Below are positions 11,001-20,647 of a DNA stretch of 20,647 nt, piece by piece. Where the stretch lies: NCBI GenBank assembly GCA_008931825.1, contig QXVZ01002761.1, positions 1 to 20,647 of the forward strand. The letters run 5' to 3'. The position numbers and the translations under genes were made by a program. The notes under the pieces are model-generated. The model did no database searches, was not told the origin of the DNA, and was given only the letters and a program-made list of their open reading frames with translations. The DNA comes from Phallusia fumigata. Lineage: Eukaryota > Chordata > Ascidiacea > Phlebobranchia > Ascidiidae. The first letter of the stretch is position 1. Every line of letters starts with the position of its first letter.

Positions 11001-13258
11001 AATTGGTAAAGTATTTTTTTGATAGACCAGACCAGATAATATATGCTACNGGCTAAAGTGTAGCTCAACCCAAATTGTTGGCATAAAATCTGTATTTATC
11101 GATACCACTTGTAGTAGTTTTAGTCCTGGTGAATGTAGGGAGTGGAGATGCATATTGAACTTTAGCTGTGGGACAAGTAAAGGGTATAAAGTTATTTTTA
11201 ATTTAAGACAAAGGCATGTCATTATATTTTTCATTCTGTATCATATGCTGCCTTTATTTCTGTCTAGTACAGTCTCGAAAACTTCATGACAGTCTGTCAA
11301 AGAGCAGTTGCTACATGTAAGACACAGTCACAAACATACCAACACAACTGCAAAAATGTTTACCACCAACTATACGTTGTTATTCAACAATATATTTCTG
11401 TAAGGTCCTTAACAAGCCCCTTTAGCTTAGCCAAGCATTGTAGTTACAGCTTGGCATTTGACTGCTCTACATAGAAGTCCCTATATTACACAATTTCTGT
11501 TTAATGTATGCTAACTTTTTTTGCAGAATAGCTCAAGTGAAATCGGTGGACGGATCAGCAATTACAAGTTATTGTTTGCACGAGTGTGAGGGGTCGTCGC
11601 GCATGGGTTCCCGTCCAAGACGCTACTTGTTCACTGGTCATGTGAATGGATCTATACAAATTTGGGACATGACCACTGCACTAGATCTGGCATCTTCCAC
11701 AAAGGATGACAAGGAAGGTGAGGAATTAACCACTTTGTTTAGAAACATGTTAATTTGGTATTGGTATCTAATGTACAGAACTAATTAGGCCTATTATAGT
11801 GATGGTTGTGGTATCTGCCAACATGTTTGGTATAATTGCCATACTGTAGTAGGTTTTTGCAAGTGACAATGAATTAGAAACCATACCTTAGCAGCAGCAA
11901 GGCATTTGAGCTACTTAAAAGCTGTCTTACCAGATCAGTGACAAATAAATTTTAGGACCTGAAATATTAACTGTCTGGTATAGTTGGTAGATCAGCAGTC
12001 CCAAAACTAAGCATTAAAAGCATTAACTTGTAACATGTCACTAATATCTGAGTTAAAATTAGACTGTGAAGTCGAAACAAAACACCTTCACAATGCTTTT
12101 CAGTGTCGTATGGGCCAACACAGCAAGAAGTTTTGGATTTATTGGGACAATTCGATCTGTCAGTGTCCTCAGGCACACCTAGTGGCACAAACTGCTCTCC
12201 CAGCCCAGTTTCGGACATTCTTGATCGAATGCTGATGAGAAGCTCCAACACAAGCCTCAACAGCACAACTGCAGACCAATCTTCTGTATTGAGAAATGCA
12301 CAATTATTCAACGCTGCCCCTGCCAGTGTCAGGTATCTGTTTGCTGTTGTAAGCAAGACTTATTAATAGTGTAAACCTGAATGTCGGTTTAAGTAAAAGT
12401 GGCCGACATAAAAGTTACAATATATTTTGGTATTGCATTGCAATTATTTTTGTTGAGCAAAGTATTATCTGTACTCATCAGTGAAATCTTGATGTCAATC
12501 AGGGTCTTGTCATGTTTATATTAGCGAAAAAGTGCGTTTTTAGCTTTGCTTTATAAAACTTGCTAACATTGGCATACTTTTGTTTCAGGCAGCCTATTCA
12601 AAATCCAGGTGATTTTCAAACAACTGCCACACAAAGTGGGGAAGAAAAACCTGCTCCTCGAACAAATGCCCCAAAATCAGCAGTGGTGTTGGATGCCAAA
12701 AAAAGGCATAGTCAATGCATTGAAACCAGCGTGAGTGAATCCACAATCCAGTCGCGACACCAACGGCATCTATCAGTGTCGGCAGTGTCCAGTACATTTT
12801 TACCAGTTGGTGGCGTACCTTTGCCTGGGTTGGCCTTAAACACAGGTGGTGAAACTACAGTTAATGAATCAGTTGTGAGAAGAGACTCTGGCAAACTTAA
12901 CCAACACGAGAAAGAAAAAGCGAAAAAATCGAAAAGACTAAGCTTCAAAGACTTTAAATCCGTTTATTCCGCTGAAACTAGCGCACCACAGTCACCTCCC
13001 AAATCGCCAACAAGTCCTGTGGACGTTTTTGATAAGTACGAGGAGCGAAGGTCTGTAAAACAAACTGCAGACAGCAGTGGCCATGGCTCAAAAGGACAAA
13101 TGGAGACATTTCAGGAGAAGGCCCACCATTCTAAAGTGGATATCACCAGAGTGGGGTCATTCAGAAACAGTTATAAATCAGCAATTAATGAGTCGTCAAT
13201 CGACTCTCCAAATATTAGTAGGAAGACGGACACCAATGAAGGCATATTTGATAAATAG
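7966..13258 (+). CDS. KCTD3: KCTD3/SHKBP1-type BTB and WD40 protein, middle missing
   Basis: BTB/T1-domain adaptor with a WD40-like body; vertebrate KCTD3 modulates HCN3 channels and its paralogue SHKBP1 binds the CIN85 adaptor. Exons: 7966-8021; exons 2-4 present twice (8309-8362, 8488-8533, 8588-8720 or 9178-9231, 9337-9382, 9451-9583); 9935-10105; 10289-10410; 10843-11005; gap at 11050; 11527-11717; 12104-12332; 12589-13258 (stop TAG). Residues about 11-115 form the T1 domain ([38 protein letters not shown]). WD40 sequence follows ([22 protein letters not shown]). After the gap come [20 protein letters not shown] and the [12 protein letters not shown] blade, typical of the family. The last exon encodes a Ser/Pro/Lys-rich tail with KSKRLSF and [11 protein letters not shown]. 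About 610 residues are visible; roughly 200-230 are missing. The KCTD3 versus SHKBP1 choice is less certain than the family. Confidence 0.92.
8242..9109 (+). repeat. Haplotype copy A of KCTD3 exons 2-5
   Basis: This 868-nt segment covers part of intron 1, exons 2-4 (8309-8362, 8488-8533, 8588-8720) and the first 64 nt of exon 5 (9046-9109), then stops at the N at 9110. It is repeated at 9111-9998. The exons differ at five positions in 297 nt, all synonymous; introns differ by substitutions and small indels, for example 19 nt more in intron 2 here. Two alleles assembled in tandem is the simplest reading. Confidence 0.88.
8896..9023. mobile_element. hAT-type (Charlie-like) MITE in KCTD3 intron 4
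   Basis: The 128-bp element begins CAGCGTTTTTTAACC and ends GGTCAGGAACCACTG; the two ends are inverted repeats matching at 10 of 15 positions and starting CAG...CTG as in hAT-Charlie elements. It is flanked on both sides by the same 8-bp word CTCTAAAC (8888-8895 and 9024-9031), the target-site length typical of hAT transposases. No coding capacity, so it is non-autonomous. The same insertion is in the other haplotype copy (9759-9916), so it predates the split of the two alleles. Confidence 0.78.
9110..9110. other. Assembly gap (single N) between haplotype copies
   Basis: The N sits exactly where copy A ends and copy B begins, inside KCTD3 exon 5 on its left and in intron 1 on its right. This is the pattern expected when two overlapping contigs from different alleles were not merged. 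Confidence 0.88.
9759..9916. mobile_element. Second-haplotype copy of the hAT MITE, rearranged
   Basis: This copy has the same left end and left target-site word (9751-9758). It lost about five bases at the right end, removing the final G of the terminal repeat and part of the right target-site word, and it gained an internal fold-back at 9764-9824. The insertion site is otherwise the same as in the copy at 8896-9023. Confidence 0.75.
9764..9824. repeat. Perfect 22-bp inverted repeat with 17-nt loop
   Basis: Positions 9764-9785 and 9803-9824 are exact reverse complements, separated by 17 nt. The loop word ggtcttatacc (9788-9798) is also the reverse complement of ggtataagacc at 9827-9837 just downstream. 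The other haplotype has only the simple MITE sequence, so an inverted copy of the local sequence was inserted here, as expected from template switching during replication or repair. Confidence 0.85.
11006..11526 (+). other. KCTD3 intron remnants around an assembly gap at 11050
   Basis: Sequence from the donor at 11006 to the N at 11050 and from 11051 to the acceptor at 11525-11526 is non-coding in all frames I checked. The flanking exons are out of phase with each other (one base on the left, third base on the right). In vertebrate KCTD3 they are separated by some 200-230 residues of WD40 sequence, so several exons belong in this gap. Confidence 0.8.
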
Positions 13259-13344
13259 ATGTTTCCAATTAATGAATGTTCCTTCTTGCACTGTTTATGA
13301 GAAACAATGCAACTGACACAAGTTTGGCAGCAGTACTAACTGAA

Positions 13345-13350
13345 TTTATT
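13345..13350 (-). terminator. SEL1L3 poly(A) signal AATAAA
   Basis: TTTATT on the plus strand gives AATAAA on the minus strand, 271 nt after the SEL1L3 stop codon. It lies inside the KCTD3 3' UTR, so if used the two convergent mRNAs overlap at their 3' ends. Confidence 0.5.
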
Positions 13351-13405
13351 CCAGTATAATTAGTGCATTAAGTGTTTTTTCGATCATTTTCAAACGTGTT
13401 GCTTC

Positions 13406-13411
13406 AATAAA
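13406..13411 (+). terminator. KCTD3 poly(A) signal AATAAA
   Basis: A canonical AATAAA lies 148 nt after the KCTD3 stop codon and is the first on the plus strand there. Cleavage would be expected about 10-30 nt downstream. Confidence 0.65.
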
Positions 13412-13620
13412 TTATGTTTATATGGTACGCAGGACACCCAAGGTAGAATTGAATTTGAGCGTGGTATAATTCAACAAAACAATTAGGCAGTGTCTCTACA
13501 GCTAAGCATACAAAGCCATCCCTTCAATGCATCGACACAGTATCTAAAAATGCAACAGTCACAATCGAAAAGAAACTCAGGCTAGATATATGGCAGTGCT
13601 TTTAAATATTTTACTTCAAG

Positions 13621-16600
13621 TTAAGATTGCTTGTTATGCGTGTCTGATTTGTCTTCACTCTTACTTTCGCCATCCTTACACAAAATTTTCACAGAGTTGG
13701 TTTCACCCGCTGTTTCTTCACCCGTTTCAACATCACTGAAAAATACAAGTTGCTGTGGTCATTTTCAGAGTACACTCTGGACACAAGAGAAAGACTTGAA
13801 TAAGAAGCCTAAATAAAACAGCTTGTAAATATTAAATGCATTGTACATTCCCTAAACTGTGTTTAAGTTCATAATTTAGTTAAAAACACAACTATCAGAG
13901 GGATTTTATACATTACAATGCAAACATTTCAACAATCATAATTGTTCTCTGGCATTGTATTCTGGAAAACAACAACGATGCATTGCCAAAATAAACATAA
14001 TAATACAATAGCTAAGAGCCATTACAATGATTTGTGAGCTGCAGACAGTGCAGGTGGTGACAAGACATTGGTCATTTAGGCTAGTGTAGCCAAATTACAG
14101 CACTCCAGTTTGTTGAAAGTAACATGCTGAAAACCTGTAAGTCATGTCATCTGTTCGATGTCCCAACTGGGCATAAACTACAGACAAACTGGATTAGGCT
14201 ACACTAGCCTAAACGGCCAATGTCTTGTCACCACCTGCACTGATGAGACCTTACAGGCTGAAACAGTGTACTCTGTCTGCAACTGCAACTTATAAATATA
14301 AATATGTTTTGGTTTTATTAACACAATAAGTCAAAAGATTGAATAGTAAAGTAAGCTAACCTGATCTCATTAGCTTGGGCAGCTTCTACGTTTCTTCTTA
14401 GTGTCACCAATCTTCTATGATTTCTCCATGATTGAACAGCAAAGAGTGCAAGAGTGGAGAAAATGATCACAGCAAAAGTGATAACCTATGCAGGTCAATA
14501 AAAATTTGGTAATACTTAAATGCAATTTGTCAAAAGTCTTGTACCTTGTTGATGAAAGGTGTTTTATTCCACAATTGTATAGTTTGTGTTCGAACAAGGG
14601 CCAAATAACATGGCATCGCAGTTTCATCTTTTCCTATTTCACTGCACCTGAATAAAATAACATTTAACATTGATTTAGTATGGGTGAAAATAAATTTATA
14701 GCCGTTCTGTGGACAATTTGTTTTTAAATGATAACTTTTGTGTATTTTTTTAAAGTTGCAAGTTTTTAAGCTTCCTGGTAAATACAAGTAAAAAGGTTCA
14801 AACCAGAATTAAAATCACAGAAAACACAAGGCTGTTGTTATTTACAAAATATTTACAAATCAGAACTATTGTATGAAGCCCTTGAAAAATTAAATTAACG
14901 CACAGTTTGAGAACCACAGTCAAAACCATTAACCCACTTTTTGTACAAATAGATGATTGTGTCTTCTCGGTTGCTTAAAACATCTTTAGGTAAATTCAAG
15001 CGATCCAAACTGCTGTCCTGTATTTCATGCTCATTCTTCTCCAGCATACAAGCAATATTAAAAATTGCCTGAATAGAAATATGTAAAGTAACCACAAAGT
15101 TTTGCTTTGAAAAACTATCTCAGTAGTTTTACAAGTACCTCTAAGGTACACGGAATAAAACGATTATCCAAAGATACTTGTTTATACCTAAAACCTCGAT
15201 TATCCAAAGCATTTATTGTTGCTACAATATTTTTCTTCCATTCCAACACCAATTTTCATGCATATGCAATGAAAATTAGGCAATTTAGAAAAAATGAGAC
15301 ACAAATAAGTCCTAACTGCATGCGTTTTGCGAAGTTAGAAAGGTATTAAAAAGAATTCAACAAATTCAAAGCTTCCACCCCATATTGTTTAATGCTCACA
15401 GGCTAATATATATTTTTAGATCATAGAAAAACTTGCTTGTGGAAATCCCAGTTTTGCAGCATGGCTGTAATAGAGTAGAGATTTGTTAATGTCCGATATT
15501 CCTCCATATCCATAATAATAATAGTCTCCCATTTTGTTTAAAGCTGAAAAAAAAGACACAATGTTTCTACCTTTTTTTAAATATCTGATGCTTTTTATTA
15601 CGTATAGTTTTAAGGCAGTTTTGCAAGTAGTCTACATGTATAAAACTAAGTCACTGCCTGCTCAGACATCATCAGTTTAGGATTGGCCGAGCATGCTCAG
15701 GGTATTGTTTACATCATACAAGTATGAGTTGCCTTTTCAAAATAGAAATGTTCCCACAATAAATATACTGGCTCAAACAGTTGTAAATGGCAAAGTTTTA
15801 TCAATGTTGAGTAATAACTCCTGCCATCATCAGTAAAACTATTTGGGCCGGCACATTTTTGAACAGTTTTATATTTAGTGTTCCGGAATGTTTCCAGTTT
15901 TAACCTTTCAGAGGTTAAAATTTGTGTGACAAAAATCGCTGATTCACAAGTGAAATGTTTAATCATTCTCGTTGTCGAACTTTAGCTTATCAGTATTCAA
16001 TACCAATCAAATTTTGGTCAAGTACTGAGGATTTCTTTTAATGATCTGATATGACTGAAAATTATGTTGTTTTTCAAATTAAAGCAACAATTTTAACCCA
16101 CCATATGGATGGGGCTGGTTAAACATTGCAGATGCATTCCAATATTTCCATGTACATTCTTCCTTCACATAAGACTTCACCAAGTTATTCTGTAATGTTT
16201 TACAGCAATTAGAAGGTTTTCGAACCAACAATTCATATGCCTTACTGTGTTTTCTTCACATAAGAATGCAGCGTTATACTGTGCAACTTCAAATCCTGTG
16301 TCTGCAGCAGCCAAGTACATGAGAATCGCTTTGGACCTATGTATGTAGATAGATTTCGTGTACTCAATATTTAATATAGTGAACCTAGACAATCAATTTT
16401 TGATGCTACATTCACATATGGTTATTATGCTCTGTAAAATCACAGATCCCGAAAAAGTTACATAAAAAATTATCTTGAAAGATAGTGAATGGGTCTACTG
16501 TTGGTCAGAATAGTAAACAAAAACAACGAGTTTTTTTTACCAGTATCCTTGTCCTAAAACAATGTTTGACAAATTTAGATGGAATACACAATTTTAAATA

Positions 16601-19600
16601 AAGTGTCATACACATTTTCTGTCAAATTTTGGGCTCTTGCTATTTATGCAACATACTTTTTTCACCTTCCTACCATGATTGTTTTCGATATGCTTGCAAC
16701 CCCTCACGAATGACAGCACCCATGTTAGGGTTACGTTCTGTTATAAACATCGACCACCTACACACAACAGAGTTCAGATTTCTTCATAGTTTCAATGGTT
16801 TATATTACATCCCCCTTACCCGATAGCAGAGAGAATATTGGGTTTAACGAACATCGATATACCAGTTGCAGACATGTATGAGACTTGTAAGCTAGCTTCA
16901 ACATGACCCCCGATCGCTGCTTTATAGAACTTTCTGAAGGCCATTTTCTGTACAAGGGAATAGATTTTACTAACTACAGTTTATACTAGACATACACAAC
17001 TTCCGACAGCAGCATCTATACAACGCACCATTTTAATTATTACAACCAATAAACATTTTTTGTTTTTGCCAAGTAATAAAACATTAGGGCAATTGACTAA
17101 ATTCTGATCCAACCTAGTTATGCAGAAACCTAACTTGAGCTATCAGTGTGCAAGTTCAAAAGAAATTGCCAATACTATGGATTATTTGATTACATTACTT
17201 ATATTGGTCCTTGAGATATATGATAAAATTTGCCTTGACGTTGTATTCGACTTGAACTGCCCAATTTTATCTTGTTGCCCCTGATACATTTATTTATTCT
17301 CCAGCCTTCCTTTAATGACGGCAAACGACCCAAGGGGGCCATGTTGACAATTATTGTTTCAAACAAACTACAAAACTAACCTTATCCCGCTTCGATCCAG
17401 GGTATTTTCCAGTGTAATGCATTAATCCCAAGTTGTACGAAGCATCAGCACTTCCCAGCTCCTCAGCCTGTTCAAAGTATTCCCTTGCTTTGTTCATGTC
17501 AATCTCTTTGGTTGTGTAATACCTTCAGGGTTAACATTTATAAACAATAAAAAAAACTTGCATACATGTATATTTATGTACTTCTGATTAAACAGGAATA
17601 AAAACAGAAAATAGTGAAATTTAAATACTTTTGCAACCGAACTTGTTCAAAATGGATTTTTTTATTTCTTTCTATTCACAAACATTGCAACAACTTTAAA
17701 AGCTGGACCTTTACTATCTAACCACTATACAAGTTTTGAAACTTGTTATGACTGGCTGCTTGGTGTGAATGATTGAGTGTTCTCTCTCAAAAATGACAAG
17801 AAGAACTAAACAACTTTAAGCTGGAGATTAACAGGGAACTGATATTAAAACATGTTTAAAAACAATGGTGGTTTGGTCAAATCAATTTATTTTGTTTATG
17901 TCTTAGGTACTTACCATCCCAATGTATTAAGTGCTCCAGGATTTTTAAGAGTGGCTGCCTCTTTTAAATATCCAACACCCTTCTCTACATTCTCCTCTGT
18001 TCCATGGCCCTTTACCAACGAACAAACAGTCAGAATACACAACAGTTGCTATCAAACTACACCGACCCAACACTAACTTTTATCAGTACAATGCCATAGT
18101 CATACATAGCTACTGGATCACCGCCCTGTGCAGCTTCCTCGTAATATCTAAAAGCTGCGTCTAAGTTGCGTTGCAGCCCTTGCTGACCCCAATACATCAG
18201 TCTTGCCATGTTACGCTGCAAAATGAAAATAACTTCAATTCAAGGAGTAATTTAAACATTTTAGAGCATAGATTGGCAATCTCAGTGTGTCGGTTTCGCA
18301 AATTTTGCCAAATGTTAATGAACGTACATGCCATGATGATGGTGTCACTACTTTATATTTTTCCGTTTAGTAGAGTAATCATTATAATCGGTAAAAGGCT
18401 GGTTTACATGTGTTTACTGTCCTGTTGCATGTTGCTGCAGTTGCAGAGCACTTAATGATAAAAAAACAATAAGGTTGCACAACTTGGCTGAAGAAATGCT
18501 TTGGAACATGAACTTATCACTTGGGGTGCCATGAATAATCACCTCACATGTTCCAGGATTGTTTCAAAGTTTTTGTACCTGTGCTGAGAAGACTCCTTTA
18601 GTAGCCTGGTGCTTTATCCAATGGAACATGTCATCCTCCTCTGATAGTTGCTCTTTCATTTTCCTTTCATCAGTTAATCGAGCATTGTTCACAACAGCCT
18701 AGAAAATGAACAAAATATGTGGTACATCAGTAAAGCATTGACTGAGCAATACAAACATATTTAGCAACCAAATTTTAATCCATCTCTGTATTTGGCCATC
18801 ACAATTGGAAAAGTTGATGATTAAACGTGGCATATAATGGTCAGGATGTTGTGACCTGTCTATGTGATCAAGTGATTCACAGAACTGGCTTTTAGGTATT
18901 CAGTTAAAATCACCATGAAGTCAAACGTTGAATAAATTGGTTCGATTTGGTTTCGTCCCCTCAAAGCACTTTTTACATTAGGATTTATGTTTTTTATTAC
19001 GTTGGGTTTAGGTGTCTTTCTGCATAGAAAATGAGTGTGCGGTCAGTGAAAAAAGTTGCAAGGCACTGCTCTACACCTAACAGTAACATAAATTTATGGC
19101 TTCAAGTAGACCTTTATCAGCTGGGCAATAGCTGTTAGTTTGATCTAAATAACATACCAGTCCTTCCGAATGTTGCAGTAAATCTTTTTGTGTTTTGTGT
19201 GCAGCATTGAAATAATAAACTGCAAAAAAAAACAGTATATATAGTAAAATACAAACAACTTAATAGTATTGCTTATTGCTGAAACATGACGAATGTTGTT
19301 TTCAAAGCATGTCGTTTTCAAGAAATATTTGGACCAGCATATTTATGATGGAAGTTATGAACAGATCGTTGTTTAGTGTTCCAGATGCAGTTTAGTTTTA
19401 TTTAAAAAACAAATAAATGTGAAAAAAGCATACAGAAAGCAAGATGTGGATCTTGTGGAAAACCAGCCATTCCATGAAGATGATTGTTTCCTAATGTCTT
19501 CAAACACATTCTGTCACCAGTTTTGGCTCCCAGCAGTAAATGGAGTCTCGCCTAAAAATACAATTTGGGTAAATTGTCATTTTTAGCTTTTTTTTTAAAA

Positions 19601-20647
19601 AATAGCAGGTGGTTTGTATTTAAACAAAATTGGACATTTAGGTTGCATTATAACATTTATTGAATGGAAAATAATGAAATTAAAAATGCTGTGTGCAAAA
19701 ATTACAATGATATTTAAACACTACAGAGTTTTAATTTTGAAAGAAAATTTCAAGTTTAACCACTCTCGTATATTCTTAAGAACAGTGTCAGCATTCCATC
19801 AAACCTTTAACAAGTCTTGTTCAGTGCCTATGCCGTTCTTGTAGATGACAGATAACATGAAATGGGAAAGACNGACATTTAGGTTGCATTATAACATTTA
19901 TTGAATGGAAAATAATGAAATTAAAAATGCTGTGTGCAAAAATTACAATGATATTTAAACACTACAGAGTTTTAATTTTGAAAGAAAATTTCAAGTTTAA
20001 CCACTCTCGTATATTCTTAAGAACAGTGTCAGCATTCCATCAAACCTTTAACAAGTCTTGTTCAGTGCCTATGCCGTTCTTGTAGATGACAGATAACATG
20101 AAATGGGAAAGACCATGGCCAAGTTGGGCTGCCTGCTTCAACATTGAAATGCATGTTGACATATTCTGCAAGCTATTAGCTCCTTCCTGGGTGTAAAAAC
20201 ATGTCTGTCACAGTTATTTAAAAGAAGCTTGATAAAACAAAACAGTGTGTAACCCTGGTATATAGTGAATATGTGTTATTGCAAACGCTTTAACAATTGC
20301 TGTTGCCATTATCAAATGATGAGGAGCTTTAAAAATTTTATCATGTTCACATCATAACTTCATGCAAACAGAAGATAAAACGAGGTGCACAAAGAAAAAA
20401 AATTCAAACCTTTAAAATTAGTTTTTACCATTTTTTCAAGGAAGGTATTGTACATCTCAGAAGTGAGTTTCTCAATAATGTCGCTGGTTTGTATACTTGG
20501 CGGTATGGTTTGTAGCAATTTGTTAATGTGATTGTATCTAGAAAGATAGTTTTTGTATTTATTGTCTAAACAGCATGTAAAGTTATGTTAACAAAAGAAC
20601 TTTATCTGTATGTCTGTCAATTTGAAAGAAACCTTTTTGGCAGAGGT
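13621..20647 (-). CDS. SEL1L3: SEL1L3-type Sel1-repeat membrane protein, C-terminal part
   Basis: Sel1-repeat transmembrane protein related to the ERAD subunit SEL1L; SEL1L3 itself has no settled function. Exons in coding order: 20647-20633 (partial), 20537-20429, 20186-20046, 19551-19434, 19219-19158, 18698-18579, 18215-18078, 18009-17915, 17522-17381, 16947-16820, 16757-16674, 16336-16246, 16189-16102, 15543-15437, 15068-14938, 14647-14545, 14485-14361, 13735-13621 (TAA). Every junction keeps phase, giving about 636 residues. Sel1 repeats are seen as RLMYWGQQG, ALNTLGWYY, YFEQAEELGSADASYNLG, AADTGFEVAQYNAAFLCEE and KMGDYYYYGYG; the order and spacing, including the Cys-Thr-Trp-x-Tyr-Trp-Asn block, match SEL1L3 better than SEL1L. 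A hydrophobic helix (VITFAVIIFSTLALFAVQSW) precedes a basic stretch and a short acidic tail. The 5' half, including any signal peptide, is beyond the window. One intron is GC-AG. Confidence 0.9.
14047..14241. repeat. 45-bp inverted repeat in the last SEL1L3 intron
   Basis: Positions 14047-14091 and 14197-14241 are reverse complements at 43 of 45 positions, separated by 105 nt. Shorter arms extend the structure: gcagaca at 14041-14047 pairs with tgtctgc at 14274-14280, and tccagtttgt near 14105 pairs with acaaactgga near 14184. It would fold into a long hairpin on either strand. A fold-back MITE is the likeliest origin; no target-site duplication is obvious. Confidence 0.85.
15069..15436 (-). 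other. GC-AG intron in SEL1L3
   Basis: The exon ending at 15437 is followed by GCAAGT (15436-15431) in place of GT. The next exon opens at 15068 with GCA ATT TTT. Only this donor keeps the conserved frame, joining ...LGFPQ to AIFNIACM. The nearby GT four bases on (CAAGCAA|GTTTT) would put a stop in frame at once. Confidence 0.8.
19633..19872. repeat. First copy of an apparently identical 240-bp duplication
   Basis: This segment repeats at 19874-20113 without any difference I could see. It contains intron sequence plus the last 68 nt of a SEL1L3 exon (19805-19872) and stops at the N at 19873. The exon piece lacks its acceptor, so it is not a usable extra exon. Confidence 0.9.
19873..19873. 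other. Assembly gap (single N) between identical contig ends
   Basis: A single N separates the two identical 240-bp copies. Merging them would remove both the N and the partial exon without loss. Confidence 0.9.
19874..20113. repeat. Second copy of the 240-bp duplication, intact exon side
   Basis: This copy continues into the complete SEL1L3 exon 20186-20046. The identity of the two copies and the N between them point to an unmerged contig overlap and not to a biological duplication. Confidence 0.9.

Larger units (their letters stand above)
13259..13620. other. Convergent 3' UTR region between KCTD3 and SEL1L3
   Basis: Only 362 nt separate the two stop codons. The stretch contains a plus-strand AATAAA (13406-13411), a minus-strand AATAAA (13345-13350) and no other gene. 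It should be entirely 3' UTR from one or both transcripts. Confidence 0.7.

Noticed and set aside
11269..11322. Possible small exon (tctag acceptor, gtaaga donor) after the gap in KCTD3
   Set aside because: None of the three frames resembles the WD40 sequence expected just before the exon at 11527, and one frame has a stop.
15161..15209. Direct repeat cgattatccaaag at 15161-15173 and 15197-15209
   Set aside because: Two short copies in an AT-rich intron with no other structure; could be chance or microduplication.
18935..18960. B-box-like ggttcgatttgg in a SEL1L3 intron
   Set aside because: No convincing A box upstream and no repeat boundaries.
1..20647. Prokaryotic or viral features, operons, CRISPR arrays
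   Set aside because: Conserved animal genes with spliceosomal introns fill the window; no regular spaced repeats or viral protein motifs were seen.

Overview
The window is nuclear DNA from an animal. It is AT-rich, with many short exons split by small introns (several of 54-70 nt) that have ordinary GT-AG sites and poly-T 3' ends, and the encoded proteins are plainly chordate-like. I infer a tunicate such as a sea squirt (Ciona type). This rests on intron size, compactness and high polymorphism rather than on any diagnostic sequence.

Three genes were reconstructed exon by exon, checking reading phase at every junction. (1) 353-5749, minus strand: the N-terminal part of a WDFY3 (ALFY) orthologue, starting at the ATG at 5749 and running off the left edge. 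(2) 7966-13258, plus strand: a KCTD3/SHKBP1-type BTB plus WD40 protein with both its start and its stop. (3) 13621-20647, minus strand: the C-terminal 636 or so residues of a SEL1L3-type Sel1-repeat membrane protein, running off the right edge. Genes 1 and 2 are divergent, with about 2.2 kb between start codons that holds a tRNA-derived SINE-like element. Genes 2 and 3 are convergent, with stop codons only about 360 nt apart and poly(A) signals placed so that the two 3' ends probably overlap. The three proteins (autophagy scaffold, BTB/WD adaptor, Sel1-repeat membrane protein) have no known common pathway, and I see no functional cluster.

Four single N characters (2458, 9110, 11050, 19873) mark contig joins, and each coincides with a defect. 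The first cuts a WDFY3 exon. The second separates two diverged copies of KCTD3 exons 2-5, most likely two haplotypes laid end to end. The third removes the KCTD3 exons for the middle of the WD40 region. The fourth separates two apparently identical 240-bp copies of a SEL1L3 segment. An automatic gene model here would be wrong in all three genes.

Other structure: a 128-bp hAT-type MITE with a perfect 8-bp target-site duplication in a KCTD3 intron; a perfect 22-bp fold-back present in only one of the two haplotype copies of that MITE; a 45-bp inverted repeat (2 mismatches) in the last SEL1L3 intron; and a GC-AG intron in SEL1L3. I found no CRISPR array, viral gene or new multi-gene system.
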